A DNA stretch of 64,000 nt from Marinisporobacter balticus (GTDB lineage: Bacteria > Bacillota > Clostridia > Peptostreptococcales > Thermotaleaceae), in the NCBI RefSeq assembly GCF_004345705.1, contig NZ_SLWV01000022.1:1-64000 (forward strand), read 5' to 3'. The first letter of the stretch is position 1, and each line of letters starts with the position of its first letter. The notes beneath the pieces are model-generated. The model was not told the DNA's origin, searched no databases, and saw nothing but the letters and a program-made list of their open reading frames with translations. This document shows, piece after piece, positions 47,506 through 56,557 of this stretch. A program made the translations under genes and the position numbers.

Positions 47506-48885
47506 TTAATCTTTTTTTAGTAATCCTTTTCTATCTACCCAGCCAGATATATTTTTCTGTCTTTCTCTCGCTACAGACAATGCGCCCTCTGGAACTTCCT
47601 TTGTAATGGTAGATCCTGTTGCTACATAGCCTCTTTCGCGAATAATCACAGGCGCAACTAAATTCACATTACTTCCTACAAAAGCACCATCTTCCACAAT
47701 GGATTTATTCTTATTTTTACCATCATAATTCACAAAAACTACACCACAACCTATATTTACATCTTTTCCAATTTCCGCATCCCCTATATATGCTAAATGT
47801 GATGCCTTAGACCTGTCATTTATAGTCGAATTTTTCACTTCAACAAAGTCACCAATTTTCACTTTTTTTCCAAGGTTACTATTAGGTCTTAAATAAGCAT
47901 AGGGTCCTATGGTACAATCATTATCAATAAAGCTATCTATAATGGTTGAACTTTGAATTTGTACCCCTTCTTTAATGGTTGAATTTTCAATGCGGCAATT
48001 ATGTCCTATGATACAATCTTCTCCAATTTGAGTATTCCCTTTTAGAATAACCCCCGGATAAAGAACTGTATCCATACCAATCTTCACATCTTTCTCTACA
48101 TAGGTATTTTTTGGATCAACGACGCTCACCCCATCTTGCATAAGCTTTGTAAGTATCCTTTTTTGCATCACTTCCTCTGCTGCTGCCAACTGCACTCTTG
48201 AATTAACGCCCATTATATCCTTTTCATCATCTATCTTGTAAGCGCCTACTTTATATCCTTCTTTATTAAATATTTCAACGACATCCGTAATATAGTATTC
48301 TTTTTGTTCATTTTTATTTGTCAATTGCTTCAATGCTTTTTTTAATAATTTGGCATCATAGCAATAAATTCCCGAATTAATTTCTGTAATATTTTTTTCT
48401 ACCGCATTTGTATCCTTCTCTTCTACAATCTTTATTACATTTTTATTCTCATCTCGAATGATTCTTCCATACCCTTTAGGATTTTTAAATTCTGCCGTCA
48501 AAATCGTTCCTTTGAAATTTCCTTTTATATGAAAATCAATTAGACTTTTTACTGTATTGGTTTGTATTAAAGGTGTATCTCCATATAACAATAATACATA
48601 TCCTTCATTTGGAATATACGGTTCTGCCTGCATGACTGCATGTCCAGTTCCTAATTGTTCTTTTTGTAGAACAAATTCAACATTTCTATGTTTTACTGTT
48701 TTTTTTACTTCATCTGCGCCATTGCCCACTACAACAATTGTATTTTTAGTATTTACATCTTCTGTTATGTCAATTACATGTTCTACCATTGGTTTTCCAC
48801 AAACTTTGTGAATAACTTTTGGCATTTTGGATTTCATTCTTGTTCCTGCCCCTGCTGCTAGTATTAAAGACATTATATGATTCAT
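47506..48885 (-). CDS. glmU: Bifunctional GlcNAc-1-P uridylyltransferase / GlcN-1-P acetyltransferase
   Basis: Makes UDP-GlcNAc for peptidoglycan and wall polymers. 459 residues: N-terminal Rossmann-type uridylyltransferase with LAAGAGTRMKSKMPK and GDTPL, then a left-handed beta-helix of hexapeptide repeats with the acetyltransferase site (YLRPNSNLGKKVKIGDFVEVK, HLAYIGDAEIG). GGGAGGG six bases before ATG. First gene of glmU-prs, after the spoVG terminator. Confidence 0.97.
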   Translation of the reverse strand: MNHIMSLILAAGAGTRMKSKMPKVIHKVCGKPMVEHVIDITEDVNTKNTIVVVGNGADEVKKTVKHRNVEFVLQKEQLGTGHAVMQAEPYIPNEGYVLLLYGDTPLIQTNTVKSLIDFHIKGNFKGTILTAEFKNPKGYGRIIRDENKNVIKIVEEKDTNAVEKNITEINSGIYCYDAKLLKKALKQLTNKNEQKEYYITDVVEIFNKEGYKVGAYKIDDEKDIMGVNSRVQLAAAEEVMQKRILTKLMQDGVSVVDPKNTYVEKDVKIGMDTVLYPGVILKGNTQIGEDCIIGHNCRIENSTIKEGVQIQSSTIIDSFIDNDCTIGPYAYLRPNSNLGKKVKIGDFVEVKNSTINDRSKASHLAYIGDAEIGKDVNIGCGVVFVNYDGKNKNKSIVEDGAFVGSNVNLVAPVIIRERGYVATGSTITKEVPEGALSVARERQKNISGWVDRKGLLKKD

Positions 48886-49052
48886 GCGTATCCCTCCCCA
48901 TTATACATTATTTTTATAGGTTATTGGTTACAAATTTTGAACTTTTCCTATTTATTGTGACAACGTTTTGTTATTTCATCCTTCATCGTATTATATCATT
49001 GTCCGTCATTCAGTATATCATTTTTGCCAATAGACTAAAAGTGTTCACAAAA

Positions 49053-49106
49053 AGAAAAACCCCTTGTCAAAATAGATTAATTTCCATACTATTTTGGCAA
49101 AGTGTT
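49053..49106 (-). terminator. Intrinsic terminator of spoVG
   Basis: Arms around CAAAATAG and CTATTTTGG (with a loop of about 14 bases) followed by GGGGTTTTTC on the minus strand, shortly after the spoVG stop. Confidence 0.75.
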
Positions 49107-49115
49107 TTTTGTTTT

Positions 49116-49385
49116 TTATACTTCCTGATCCTGTTTTACTTTTTCATATTGCGCAAATATCTGATCTTGTAGCTTAGATCTTGTTTCTGAATTAATAGGA
49201 TGTGCAATATCTCTAAAATCTCCTTCGCCTATCTTTCTACTTGGCATAGCAATAAATAGTCCATTTTGTCCTTCAATGATTTTTATGTCATGTACCACAA
49301 ATTCGTTGTCAAAAGTTACTGACACAATCGCTTTCATTTTTCCTTCATCATTAATCTTACGCACACGTACATCTGTAACGTGCAT
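49116..49385 (-). CDS. spoVG: Septation regulator SpoVG
   Basis: 89 residues from the ATG at 49383-49385 (GGTGGGG upstream; an in-frame GTG four codons earlier overlaps the ribosome site). Conserved [20 protein letters not shown] and DIAHPIN. SpoVG is a small nucleic-acid-binding regulator that affects septation, cell-wall genes and sporulation. The upstream SigH-like site matches its control in Bacillus. yabJ (ridA), found between purR and spoVG in Bacillus, is absent. Confidence 0.96.
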   Translation of the reverse strand: MHVTDVRVRKINDEGKMKAIVSVTFDNEFVVHDIKIIEGQNGLFIAMPSRKIGEGDFRDIAHPINSETRSKLQDQIFAQYEKVKQDQEV

Positions 49386-49430
49386 ATTTATCCCCACCTT
49401 CCTAAGTCTAACTTATAAGTTGAATAATAT

Positions 49431-49455
49431 ATTCTCCAAATTCTTTGAATCTCCT
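49431..49455 (-). promoter_or_regulatory. SigH-like promoter of spoVG
   Basis: On the minus strand AGGAGAT (49449-49455), 14 bp, GAAT (49431-49434). Bacillus subtilis spoVG has AGGATTT, 14 bp, GAAT. The -35 box differs in the last part, so this is a candidate. Confidence 0.5.
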
Positions 49456-49463
49456 TCTTTTCC

Positions 49464-49490
49464 GTTGTAAAAATTTAGAATTTTTACAAC
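49464..49490 (-). other. Stem-loop at the end of purR
   Basis: 12-bp stem (49464-49475 with 49479-49490) overlapping the purR stop codon. Without a T run on the minus strand it is a weak terminator at best; it may protect the purR mRNA end. Confidence 0.55.
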
Positions 49491-50299
49491 AATGCATCAT
49501 TTGGATAGATATGCACCGTTCCATTTATTTCATCTACTTTGTCTAATATGAGCAGTGGAACATAGTCTTTTACTACTTTATTCTCTGGTTCTTTTGTTGC
49601 AATCACGACCCCTATACCCGCTACCTTTGCTTCAAATTCATTCATCATATCGATCATTCCTTTAGCTGTTCCTCCAGCTTTCATAAAGTCATCAATAATA
49701 ATCACATTGGCCCCACTTTGTATAGCTCTTTTAGATATGGACATGGTTTGTATCTTTCCATTCGAACCCGATAAATAGTTAATGCTTACAGTAGAGCCTT
49801 CTGTAACTTTGCTATCTCTTCTTAATATAATGAGGGGTACATTTAGTGCATTTGCTGTCATAAGCGCAATTGGAATTCCTTTTGTTTCAACCGTTACCAC
49901 ATAATCTACCTTTTGACCTACAAATTGTGTAGCAAATATTTCTCCTAGTTTTCGAACTACTCTAGGATCATAAATAACATCTGCCATGTAAAGATACGCC
50001 CCCGGAATAATTCTATTTGTTTTGGAAAGTTTTTTACATACATCTTCTAATATCTCCTTGTTTTCCGCTTCACTTGTTAATGGAATATATTTTACCCCAC
50101 CTGCGGCCCCGGAAATCGTCTCTATTTTCCCTAATTTTAAATCCTCCATCAACTTTTTTGCTACTACAATGTCTTCACTCACACTGGATTTAGCTGCATT
50201 AAATTTATTTGTAAAGTAGCTTAATGTAAAAATCTTATTCGGATGATCACAAAGAATTTTAATTAAAGCCCCAATTCTTCCATTTCTCTTTATTTTCAT
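49484..50299 (-). CDS. purR: Purine operon repressor PurR
   Basis: Represses purine genes and is released from DNA by PRPP. 271 residues from the ATG at 50297-50299 (GGAG nine bases upstream). A winged helix N-terminal domain (FTLSYFTNKFNAAKSSVSED) is joined to a phosphoribosyltransferase-like domain with the PRPP loop VIIIDDFMKAGGTAKG. An upstream in-frame ATG (50312-50314) falls inside a PurBox and is unlikely. Promoter and paired PurBoxes indicate autoregulation. Confidence 0.96.
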   Translation of the reverse strand: MKIKRNGRIGALIKILCDHPNKIFTLSYFTNKFNAAKSSVSEDIVVAKKLMEDLKLGKIETISGAAGGVKYIPLTSEAENKEILEDVCKKLSKTNRIIPGAYLYMADVIYDPRVVRKLGEIFATQFVGQKVDYVVTVETKGIPIALMTANALNVPLIILRRDSKVTEGSTVSINYLSGSNGKIQTMSISKRAIQSGANVIIIDDFMKAGGTAKGMIDMMNEFEAKVAGIGVVIATKEPENKVVKDYVPLLILDKVDEINGTVHIYPNDALL

Positions 50300-50312
50300 T
50301 TTATTACGCTCC

Positions 50313-50355
50313 ATTCCGAATGTTTTATTGTTTGATATTAATTTTATTCGGTTAT
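50313..50355 (-). promoter_or_regulatory. Two inverted PurBoxes (PurR operator)
   Basis: On the minus strand ATAACCGAATAAA (50343-50355) and, inverted, AAACATTCGGAAT (50313-50325), 17 bp apart. Both fit the Bacillus PurBox (AWWWCCGAACWWT) with its central CCGAA, and the 16-18-bp inverted spacing is the known operator geometry. One box overlaps the -10 of the purR promoter. Confidence 0.8.
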
Positions 50356-50369
50356 TACAAATTATTCAA
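50341..50369 (-). promoter_or_regulatory. SigA promoter of purR
   Basis: On the minus strand TTGAAT (50364-50369), 17 bp, TAAAAT (50341-50346). Confidence 0.7.
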
Positions 50370-50526
50370 CTAATATTTTTTCTTTTTCTTTTTCTGAAAA
50401 AACTTTTTATGGTATAATTTTACTAGCTTTTTATTATACTTTTTAAAATTTCAAGATATATCTATACTATTGCATGAATATGGTAATAATAATAAAAATC
50501 ACGTACTAATTGGAGGAGACGTTTTT

Positions 50527-51909
50527 ATGATTGATTTTGACTTAGACAAACACGATATAAATCATGTTCACTTTATCGGTATCGGCGGAATAAGCATGAG
50601 TGGCATCGCCGAAGTACTGCTTACTTTTGATTATAACATCTCAGGTTCTGATATGAATGCTTCTAAAATTACAGAAAAATTGATGAAAAAAGGGGCACAT
50701 ATTTCTATCGGTCATCACGAAGATAATTTAAATCATTGTGACTTAGTCGTTTATACAGCTGCAGTAAAAGAAGATAATCCCGAGCTAATAAAAGCACACA
50801 AACTAAATATTCCAATCATTTCCAGAGCTGAAATGCTCGGACTTTTAATGAAAAAATTTAAAACTAGTATTGCTGTTTCAGGCACACATGGGAAAACAAC
50901 TACAACGAGTATGGTTTCTATTATTTTAGAGTTTAGCAATTTTAACCCCACGATTCTCGTGGGTGGAGAATTAGACCAAATTGGTGGAAATGTAAAAGTG
51001 GGTGGGCGTGACTATTTTGTTACAGAAGCTTGTGAATATGTAGGCAGTTTTCTAAAGTTCTTCCCTCAAATGGGCATCATTTTAAATATTGATGAAGATC
51101 ACCTTGATTATTTTAAAGATTTAGATCATATTATCAAAACTTTTGAAGCTTTTGCTAAATTAATTCCACAAAATGGTTCTTTGATTGCTTTTAAAGATGA
51201 TCCACATATTGAAAAAATATTGCAAAACATAAATTGCAATGTTATTACTTATGGTTCAAATAATGGTTGTGAATACTGGTGTAATAACATAAAATTCGAT
51301 TCCCTAGGGCATCCTTCCTTCGATGTATTTCACAAAGATCTGCATTTAGGAAATTTCCAATTAAACGTACCTGGTAAACATAATGTATATAATGCTTTAG
51401 CTGCTATCGTCTGCTGTCGTACATTAGGTGTTCCTATAGAAAAAATAGTGAAAAATCTTAAATCCTTTCATGGAACCCATAGAAGATTTGATTTAATGGG
51501 TACATTTGATGAGATCACCATTGTTGATGATTATGCCCATCATCCTACAGAAATAAAAGCGACCTTAGAAGCCGCATCTCAAGTACCACATAATCACTTG
51601 TGGTGTATATTCCAACCCCACACCTATACCCGGACAAAAGCGCTTCTTAATGATTTTGCTTCTTCCTTTGGTGGTGCAGATAAAATCATTATTACAGACA
51701 TCTATGCAGCGCGCGAAAAAGATACAGGTGAAATTCATTCTTTAGATTTAGTACAAGAAATGCAATCTCTCCATGAAAATGTAACCTATATAGATAATTT
51801 TGAAAAAATCGCAACCTATATCAAAGAAAATGCACAGCCCAAAGATTTGATATTAACCATGGGGGCAGGAGATATCTATAAGGTTGGAAAGATGCTATTA
51901 GATCAATAA
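50527..51909 (+). CDS. murC: UDP-N-acetylmuramate--L-alanine ligase
   Basis: Adds L-Ala to UDP-MurNAc, first step of the peptidoglycan stem peptide. 460 residues from ATG at 50527 (GGAGGAGA upstream; the frame extends 19 codons further without support). N-terminal HFIGIGGISMSGIAEVL (UDP-sugar binding), ATP loop GTHGKTTT and the C-terminal DDYAHHPTEIKAT. One of the few plus-strand genes here, divergent from purR, ending in a terminator shared with the convergent gene at 51987. Confidence 0.97.
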   Translation: MIDFDLDKHDINHVHFIGIGGISMSGIAEVLLTFDYNISGSDMNASKITEKLMKKGAHISIGHHEDNLNHCDLVVYTAAVKEDNPELIKAHKLNIPIISRAEMLGLLMKKFKTSIAVSGTHGKTTTTSMVSIILEFSNFNPTILVGGELDQIGGNVKVGGRDYFVTEACEYVGSFLKFFPQMGIILNIDEDHLDYFKDLDHIIKTFEAFAKLIPQNGSLIAFKDDPHIEKILQNINCNVITYGSNNGCEYWCNNIKFDSLGHPSFDVFHKDLHLGNFQLNVPGKHNVYNALAAIVCCRTLGVPIEKIVKNLKSFHGTHRRFDLMGTFDEITIVDDYAHHPTEIKATLEAASQVPHNHLWCIFQPHTYTRTKALLNDFASSFGGADKIIITDIYAAREKDTGEIHSLDLVQEMQSLHENVTYIDNFEKIATYIKENAQPKDLILTMGAGDIYKVGKMLLDQ

Positions 51910-51927
51910 GAATCTAAGTAAAAGTAA

Positions 51928-51970
51928 AAAACTCCCTGTATGAAATCTTAATGTTACAGGGAGTTTTATT
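51928..51970. terminator. Terminator between murC and the convergent gene
   Basis: 13-bp perfect stem (51928-51940 with 51955-51967), A-rich before and T-rich after; works for murC and probably for the opposite gene. Confidence 0.9.
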
Positions 51971-51986
51971 TTAAATCCAATAATTT

Positions 51987-53138
51987 CTATACGCTTAATC
52001 CACTTTTTATAATTTCTCCAATCTTTTCACTATAATAGTTTTTTCCTTTATAAATAATATAATTTTCATAAATCTTTGCTTCGATCATTTCTCCATCCAT
52101 CATAAATTTTATATGATACATCAAGTCCTCTTCGTCTGTAATGTCTTCAACTTGTTTCTTATTTATCTGTATAATCCATCTTGGTATTTCCACATTATAA
52201 TAAGTATCATCTTCAAAATCAAATTGATCATCTAGATCATCTACTATAATCTTTGAAGTCTTTAATAAAACCTTAAATTCATCAGCATCATCCTTAAGCT
52301 TTATAGGATATGTATCATGAATATATTTCCATAATTTAGGATCGCATCGGTAATATGCATAACTGTCTGCTGTATCTAAACTCACGGTTTCTTCATTCAT
52401 AAGATGCACTTTATAGTTTTTTTCATTCGTTTCTATGTTTATATCATAATCTGGATATTGACTTACAACACCAATCATATCCTTTTCATCTACTGGCGCA
52501 ATCAATTCTATGTTCCGTAGTAATTTCTCGATTCCCAATTCTTCCACTACCCATTTTTGCTGTTCATCCTTCGCTTCAATCCATAGACTTTTAACATCTT
52601 TAAATAATTCTAAAGCACTATATTTACTCATATAGATAGCTTTTATTTCTTCATTTAACCGATTTAACTGATCCGTATCCCCTTCAAAGAACTGGGTTCC
52701 TCCTTGTATATCCTCTATAATTACATATTTTTCATTTACTTTTATTTTTATATTTTTATTTTTAATGTGAATACCATATGAACATTTATTATATCCTTCT
52801 ATATCTTCAACAAGCTTGTCTGATTTCATCAATAACTTTAAATCTAAACTCTTTAGTTGGGCAACAATAATGCCTAAATCTTTATCATTTATTTCCACAA
52901 TATTGCTGGCTCCTAAATACGATTCTAAATAAGCTTCATCTACCTGATCTAGTATTTCTTTCATTCCCATAACAGGATTCTCTTCTCTATCATCTTTTAT
53001 ATTTTGATTCATCAACTGTTCTGCTTTCTTTTCATTTTTGCTTTGCTGCTGAGATAGCATAAAAAAAGTGACAGCGCCACTGATTAGTGCAACAATCATA
53101 AAACCACCAAAAATAACACCTATATTTCTTTTTTTCAT
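51987..53138 (-). CDS. Membrane-anchored extracytoplasmic protein of unknown function
   Basis: 383 residues, not recognised. One span at about 6-28 (IGVIFGGFMIVALISGAVTFF) with a basic start (KKRN) suggests an N-in, C-out anchor. The rest is hydrophilic, acidic and predicted mixed alpha/beta with short beta-rich stretches (KVNEKYVIIEDIQGGTQFF, YENYIIYKGKNYYSEKIG). Lys/Asp-rich, no Cys pairs, no catalytic motif. Next to an LCP-family gene, so a cell-envelope role is possible. The ribosome-binding region is part of a triple tandem repeat (53144-53176). Confidence 0.75.
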   Translation of the reverse strand: MKKRNIGVIFGGFMIVALISGAVTFFMLSQQQSKNEKKAEQLMNQNIKDDREENPVMGMKEILDQVDEAYLESYLGASNIVEINDKDLGIIVAQLKSLDLKLLMKSDKLVEDIEGYNKCSYGIHIKNKNIKIKVNEKYVIIEDIQGGTQFFEGDTDQLNRLNEEIKAIYMSKYSALELFKDVKSLWIEAKDEQQKWVVEELGIEKLLRNIELIAPVDEKDMIGVVSQYPDYDINIETNEKNYKVHLMNEETVSLDTADSYAYYRCDPKLWKYIHDTYPIKLKDDADEFKVLLKTSKIIVDDLDDQFDFEDDTYYNVEIPRWIIQINKKQVEDITDEEDLMYHIKFMMDGEMIEAKIYENYIIYKGKNYYSEKIGEIIKSGLSV

Positions 53139-53143
53139 TTCGC

Positions 53144-53176
53144 TCCACTCCTATTCCACGCCTATTCCACTCCTAT
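53144..53176. repeat. Three 11-bp tandem repeats containing the ribosome-binding site
   Basis: Units 53144-53154, 53155-53165 and 53166-53176; on the minus strand ATAGGAGTGGA, ATAGGCGTGGA, ATAGGAGTGGA, ending six bases before the ATG at 53136-53138. Each unit carries an AGGAG-like core. Confidence 0.85.
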
Positions 53177-53299
53177 GTTATATCTATATTAGCTATTATT
53201 ATTCTATATATCACAAAGAAAACCCTTCTCGCGCGCTATACTTTTTATAATTTCCATATAATCATATTTTATCTATATAATCCATTTTTATACAATCAT

Positions 53300-53327
53300 A
53301 AGAGTAGTATCCTACCATACTACTCTT
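53300..53327 (-). terminator. Hairpin at the end of the LCP gene
   Basis: 11-bp stem (53300-53310 with 53317-53327) overlapping the stop codon. T run is short, so termination may be partial. Confidence 0.5.
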
Positions 53328-54285
53328 TCCCACTTCTATATATTTCTTTCATTAGATTTTCTACCGCATCTTGATCGTGTAAAAAATAGGAAGCATGGTT
53401 TTGTGTCGTTGATTTTCCTGGAAGAGAATATGTTTTCAAATTCCCCTTCGTCATACCTATTGCATTCTTTGCCATTACTCCAATATCTGATAAATCCATA
53501 TTTGTTTTTACATACTTAATAACTGTATTTGCAACAACTGGAAGCTTAAAGCTTAAAACCTTTCCAAGGGAAGCTTTCATAAACTGCTGTTGTGCCTTTA
53601 TTCGTCCTAAATCGCCGTCTGGATAACCGCCACCATTATTGCTTTTTCGAAATCTTAAAAATTGTAGTGCATGCTTGCCATCAAGAACTTGTTCTCCTTT
53701 TTTTAGATGTATGTGTAGTGGTGGCTCTGCATAAGGATCATCATAGTCCATATCTATGGGTATATTTACATTAACACCGCCTAGTGAATTTACAATTCTC
53801 TCTACCCCGCTGTAGGTTATCTTTACATAATAATCGATTGGTACACCTTCTAATACATCGCTAATCGCCCGGATGGTTCCGTCTGTTCCTTCATCTCCAT
53901 ATACAGCATTTATTTTTTTCTTATCCGCAGCACTATGTCCTTTTCGACTGTAATACGTATCTCTTGGTATAGATACTAAATCTAAGTTTTTGCTTTCTGG
54001 ATCGAAGCTTGCAAACATAATCGTATCTGTTCTTGCCCCCTCCATTCCTAATAGCAACATATTCTTCCGTTTACTATTTTCAATTAGTTTTTCTAACTCA
54101 CTTTTCGCCTCTGTTTCTAGCTCTTTATTGCTATCTACAATACTCATAGATTCCTTTTTCCCTTCGTCACTTACTACCACATCCGTAGATGGATTATAAA
54201 ATTTAGAAAAAGCCCATAATCCTGCGCCGATAGCTACAACAAAACAGACAAAAGCAATTGAAAATATTTTAAGAAAACTTTTCAT
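53320..54285 (-). CDS. LytR-CpsA-Psr (LCP) family wall-polymer transferase
   Basis: Attaches undecaprenyl-linked glycopolymers to peptidoglycan on the outer face. 321 residues: one span at about 5-28, then the LCP domain with RTDTIMFASFDP, LVSIPRDTYY, the Arg-rich catalytic stretch ALQFLRFRKSN and DLGRIKAQQQFM. The polymer (teichoic acid or other) is not clear from the context. AAAGGAG before ATG. Same orientation as, and upstream of, the unknown membrane protein, 181 bp apart. Confidence 0.92.
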   Translation of the reverse strand: MKSFLKIFSIAFVCFVVAIGAGLWAFSKFYNPSTDVVVSDEGKKESMSIVDSNKELETEAKSELEKLIENSKRKNMLLLGMEGARTDTIMFASFDPESKNLDLVSIPRDTYYSRKGHSAADKKKINAVYGDEGTDGTIRAISDVLEGVPIDYYVKITYSGVERIVNSLGGVNVNIPIDMDYDDPYAEPPLHIHLKKGEQVLDGKHALQFLRFRKSNNGGGYPDGDLGRIKAQQQFMKASLGKVLSFKLPVVANTVIKYVKTNMDLSDIGVMAKNAIGMTKGNLKTYSLPGKSTTQNHASYFLHDQDAVENLMKEIYRSGKE

Positions 54286-54590
54286 GATTTTCTCCTTTCA
54301 GAGGTTTTTCTGAACTTATTGTATCATATACCATTTTATTTTCTAAATTAAAATTATATTACAAAACCGTGTTGAAACAGTTCATTATTTTTTCTACTTC
54401 ATTTACAATTTGATGACTAACAACCAACTTACAACGTTCATACATATCAATATAAAATACTTTATCATCTGCAACTGCTCACTATCTCCAACAATATATG
54501 AAAATATCTATTTCATTATGCTTATATTTCTCTTGTGCATGATCGTATCACATAACGCTTCCTTCAGAATCACTCATAAAATTCTCAATT
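54286..54590. other. Gene-free intergenic region
   Basis: About 300 bp of AT-rich DNA between the LCP gene and the hbd terminator. No ribosome-site-preceded ORF, RNA gene or repeat recognised. It must hold the LCP promoter, but no convincing -35/-10 pair was seen. Confidence 0.5.
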
Positions 54591-54634
54591 AAAAAAGACT
54601 ATATCACATCAAATTTATCAAATGCAATATAGTC
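54591..54634 (-). terminator. Intrinsic terminator of crt-hbd
   Basis: GACTATAT (54598-54605) pairs with ATATAGTC (54627-54634), with extra inner pairing, followed by six T residues on the minus strand. It lies 34 bp after the hbd stop. Confidence 0.75.
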
Positions 54635-54667
54635 CGCTATTTTATTAATTAATTTTTATAACAATTT

Positions 54668-55516
54668 CTATTTATTATAATCATAGAATCCTTTACCCGT
54701 TTTTCTTCCTAATAAGTTCGCCCTAACCATTTTTCTAAGTAATGGATGTGGTCTATATTTAGAATCACCAAATTCTTCATATAATACTTCCATGATTGCT
54801 AGGTTTACATCATTTCCAATGAGATCTGCTAACGCTAGTGGGCCAATTGGATGGTTTGCACCTAGTTTCATTGCTTCATCAATATCTTCAGCTTTTGCTA
54901 CGCCATCTGCTAAGATCCCTACAGCTTCATTAATCATAGGAATTAAAATTCTATTTACAACAAATCCTGGCGCTTCCTCAACTTCTACTGGCGTTTTTCC
55001 AATTTCTTTTGTAAGTTCCACAATACTACTTCTTGTTTCTTCTGAAGTTGCAAGACCTTTAATGATCTCAACAAGCTTCATTACTGGCACAGGATTAAAG
55101 AAATGCATACCAATTACCTTATCTGGTCTATTTGTTGCTGCTGCAATTTCTGTAATGGAAAGAGAAGACGTATTTGTAGCAAGAATCACTTCAGGTTTAC
55201 AAAGCTGATCTAATTCAGCAAATAATTTTTTCTTTGCTTCCATATTCTCTGTCGCTGCCTCTATAATCAAATCACAATCTTTGATAATTTCAAGTTCTGT
55301 AGAACCATGAATTCTTGATAAAACTTCAAGTTTTTGTTCTTCTGTCATTTTACCTTTTTTAACACTTCTATCTAAATTTTTTGTAACCGTTTTAATGCCT
55401 CGCGCTACAGACTCTTCTCTTCTCGCGCGCATGCAAACTTCATAACCCTTTTCTGCAAAAACCTGAATAATTCCAGCACCCATCGTCCCTGTTCCTAAAA
55501 CGCCAATCTTTTTCAT
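54668..55516 (-). CDS. hbd: 3-hydroxybutyryl-CoA dehydrogenase
   Basis: Oxidises/reduces the 3-hydroxyacyl-CoA/3-oxoacyl-CoA pair in butyrate-type metabolism. 282 residues from the ATG at 55514-55516 (GAGGGGG upstream; the longer frame has none). N-terminal NAD(P) fold [15 protein letters not shown], CoA-region [12 protein letters not shown], the catalytic [13 protein letters not shown] (His-Glu pair) and C-terminal [16 protein letters not shown]. Follows crt by 80 bp. Thiolase, bcd and etf genes are not in the window. Confidence 0.95.
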   Translation of the reverse strand: MKKIGVLGTGTMGAGIIQVFAEKGYEVCMRARREESVARGIKTVTKNLDRSVKKGKMTEEQKLEVLSRIHGSTELEIIKDCDLIIEAATENMEAKKKLFAELDQLCKPEVILATNTSSLSITEIAAATNRPDKVIGMHFFNPVPVMKLVEIIKGLATSEETRSSIVELTKEIGKTPVEVEEAPGFVVNRILIPMINEAVGILADGVAKAEDIDEAMKLGANHPIGPLALADLIGNDVNLAIMEVLYEEFGDSKYRPHPLLRKMVRANLLGRKTGKGFYDYNK

Positions 55517-55596
55517 ATAATTACCCCCTCTATGTAAATATTTATTATAAAAATAACACATTTATCTATAACTCTAAATTTATGATCATAAATTTA

Positions 55597-56376
55597 TTAT
55601 TCGCTTTTAAATATCGCTTTTCTTTTTTCTATAAAAGCATTCATGCCTTCTTTTTGATCTTTAGTTGCGAAACATAATCCAAATAAATCAGCTTCTATTT
55701 CAATGCCTGTTTCAATATCTGTTTCAATGCCTCTATTTATAGCAACATTTGCATATCTTACAGCTAACTGTGCATTTTTAGCAATTCTTTTTGCTAAATT
55801 TATTGCTTCATCCATTAATGATTCAGCATCTACTACTTTGTTTACAAGACCGATCTTTTCAGCTTCTTCTGCTTTAATAATATCTGCTGTAAATATTAAT
55901 TCCTTGGCTTTCCCTATCCCTACAAGTCTTGCTAATCTTTGTGTTCCTGAAAATCCTGGGATAATTCCTAATCCGACTTCTGGTTGTCCAAATTTCGCTT
56001 TCATACTAGCAACACGCATATCACAACACATTGCCAATTCACATCCACCGCCTAATGCAAATCCATTGACTGCAGCAATAACTGGTTTTTCCATCTTTTC
56101 AATTTTTCTAAATACATTCTGTCCTAAATTTCCAAATCTTCGCCCTGCTTCTGCACCTAGATCTTTCATTTCCGAAATATCTGCTCCTGCAACAAATGCT
56201 TTTCCTTCTCCTGTTATAATAATAACATCTATATTCTCATCTGATCCTAACCGATCTACGGCGCAATTTAATTCTTTTAATAATTCAGAATTTAATGCAT
56301 TTAATGCCTTTGGTCTATTTAGCTTCAATATAGCTATTCTTTCTTGTTGCTCAATTTTGATAGATTCATAAGACAT
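55597..56376 (-). CDS. crt: Enoyl-CoA hydratase / crotonase
   Basis: Hydrates crotonyl-CoA to 3-hydroxybutyryl-CoA or the reverse. 259 residues, crotonase fold: first oxyanion loop AFVAGADISEM, second ALGGGCELAMCCDMRVA, and QPEVGLGIIPGFSGTQRL holding the catalytic Glu. AAGGGGGGG site before ATG. First gene of crt-hbd. A broader 2-enoyl-CoA range is possible. Confidence 0.94.
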   Translation of the reverse strand: MSYESIKIEQQERIAILKLNRPKALNALNSELLKELNCAVDRLGSDENIDVIIITGEGKAFVAGADISEMKDLGAEAGRRFGNLGQNVFRKIEKMEKPVIAAVNGFALGGGCELAMCCDMRVASMKAKFGQPEVGLGIIPGFSGTQRLARLVGIGKAKELIFTADIIKAEEAEKIGLVNKVVDAESLMDEAINLAKRIAKNAQLAVRYANVAINRGIETDIETGIEIEADLFGLCFATKDQKEGMNAFIEKRKAIFKSE

Positions 56377-56514
56377 TTCTGCCCCCCCTTATATTCATCT
56401 TCTCTATCTCAGATTATACACCTTATAAAAAAAAATTGAAACCCTTTTCATGTTAAATTTTTAGCAATTTGAGAATAAATTCCTTTTCTATAAATAAAAC
56501 GTTCATAATGAAAA

Positions 56515-56548
56515 ATAACTGCTTGTCCTATATAGGACAAGCAGTTAT
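56515..56548 (-). terminator. Intrinsic terminator of lysC
   Basis: Perfect 30-bp palindrome, 56517-56546, followed by TTTTT on the minus strand, just beyond the stop codon. Confidence 0.92.
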
Positions 56549-56557
56549 TTTATATAC

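Noticed and set aside
55703..56371. 222-codon open frame antisense to crt
   Set aside because: It mirrors the codon structure of crt, has no ribosome site and gives a Ser/Ala/Ile-rich nonsense protein.
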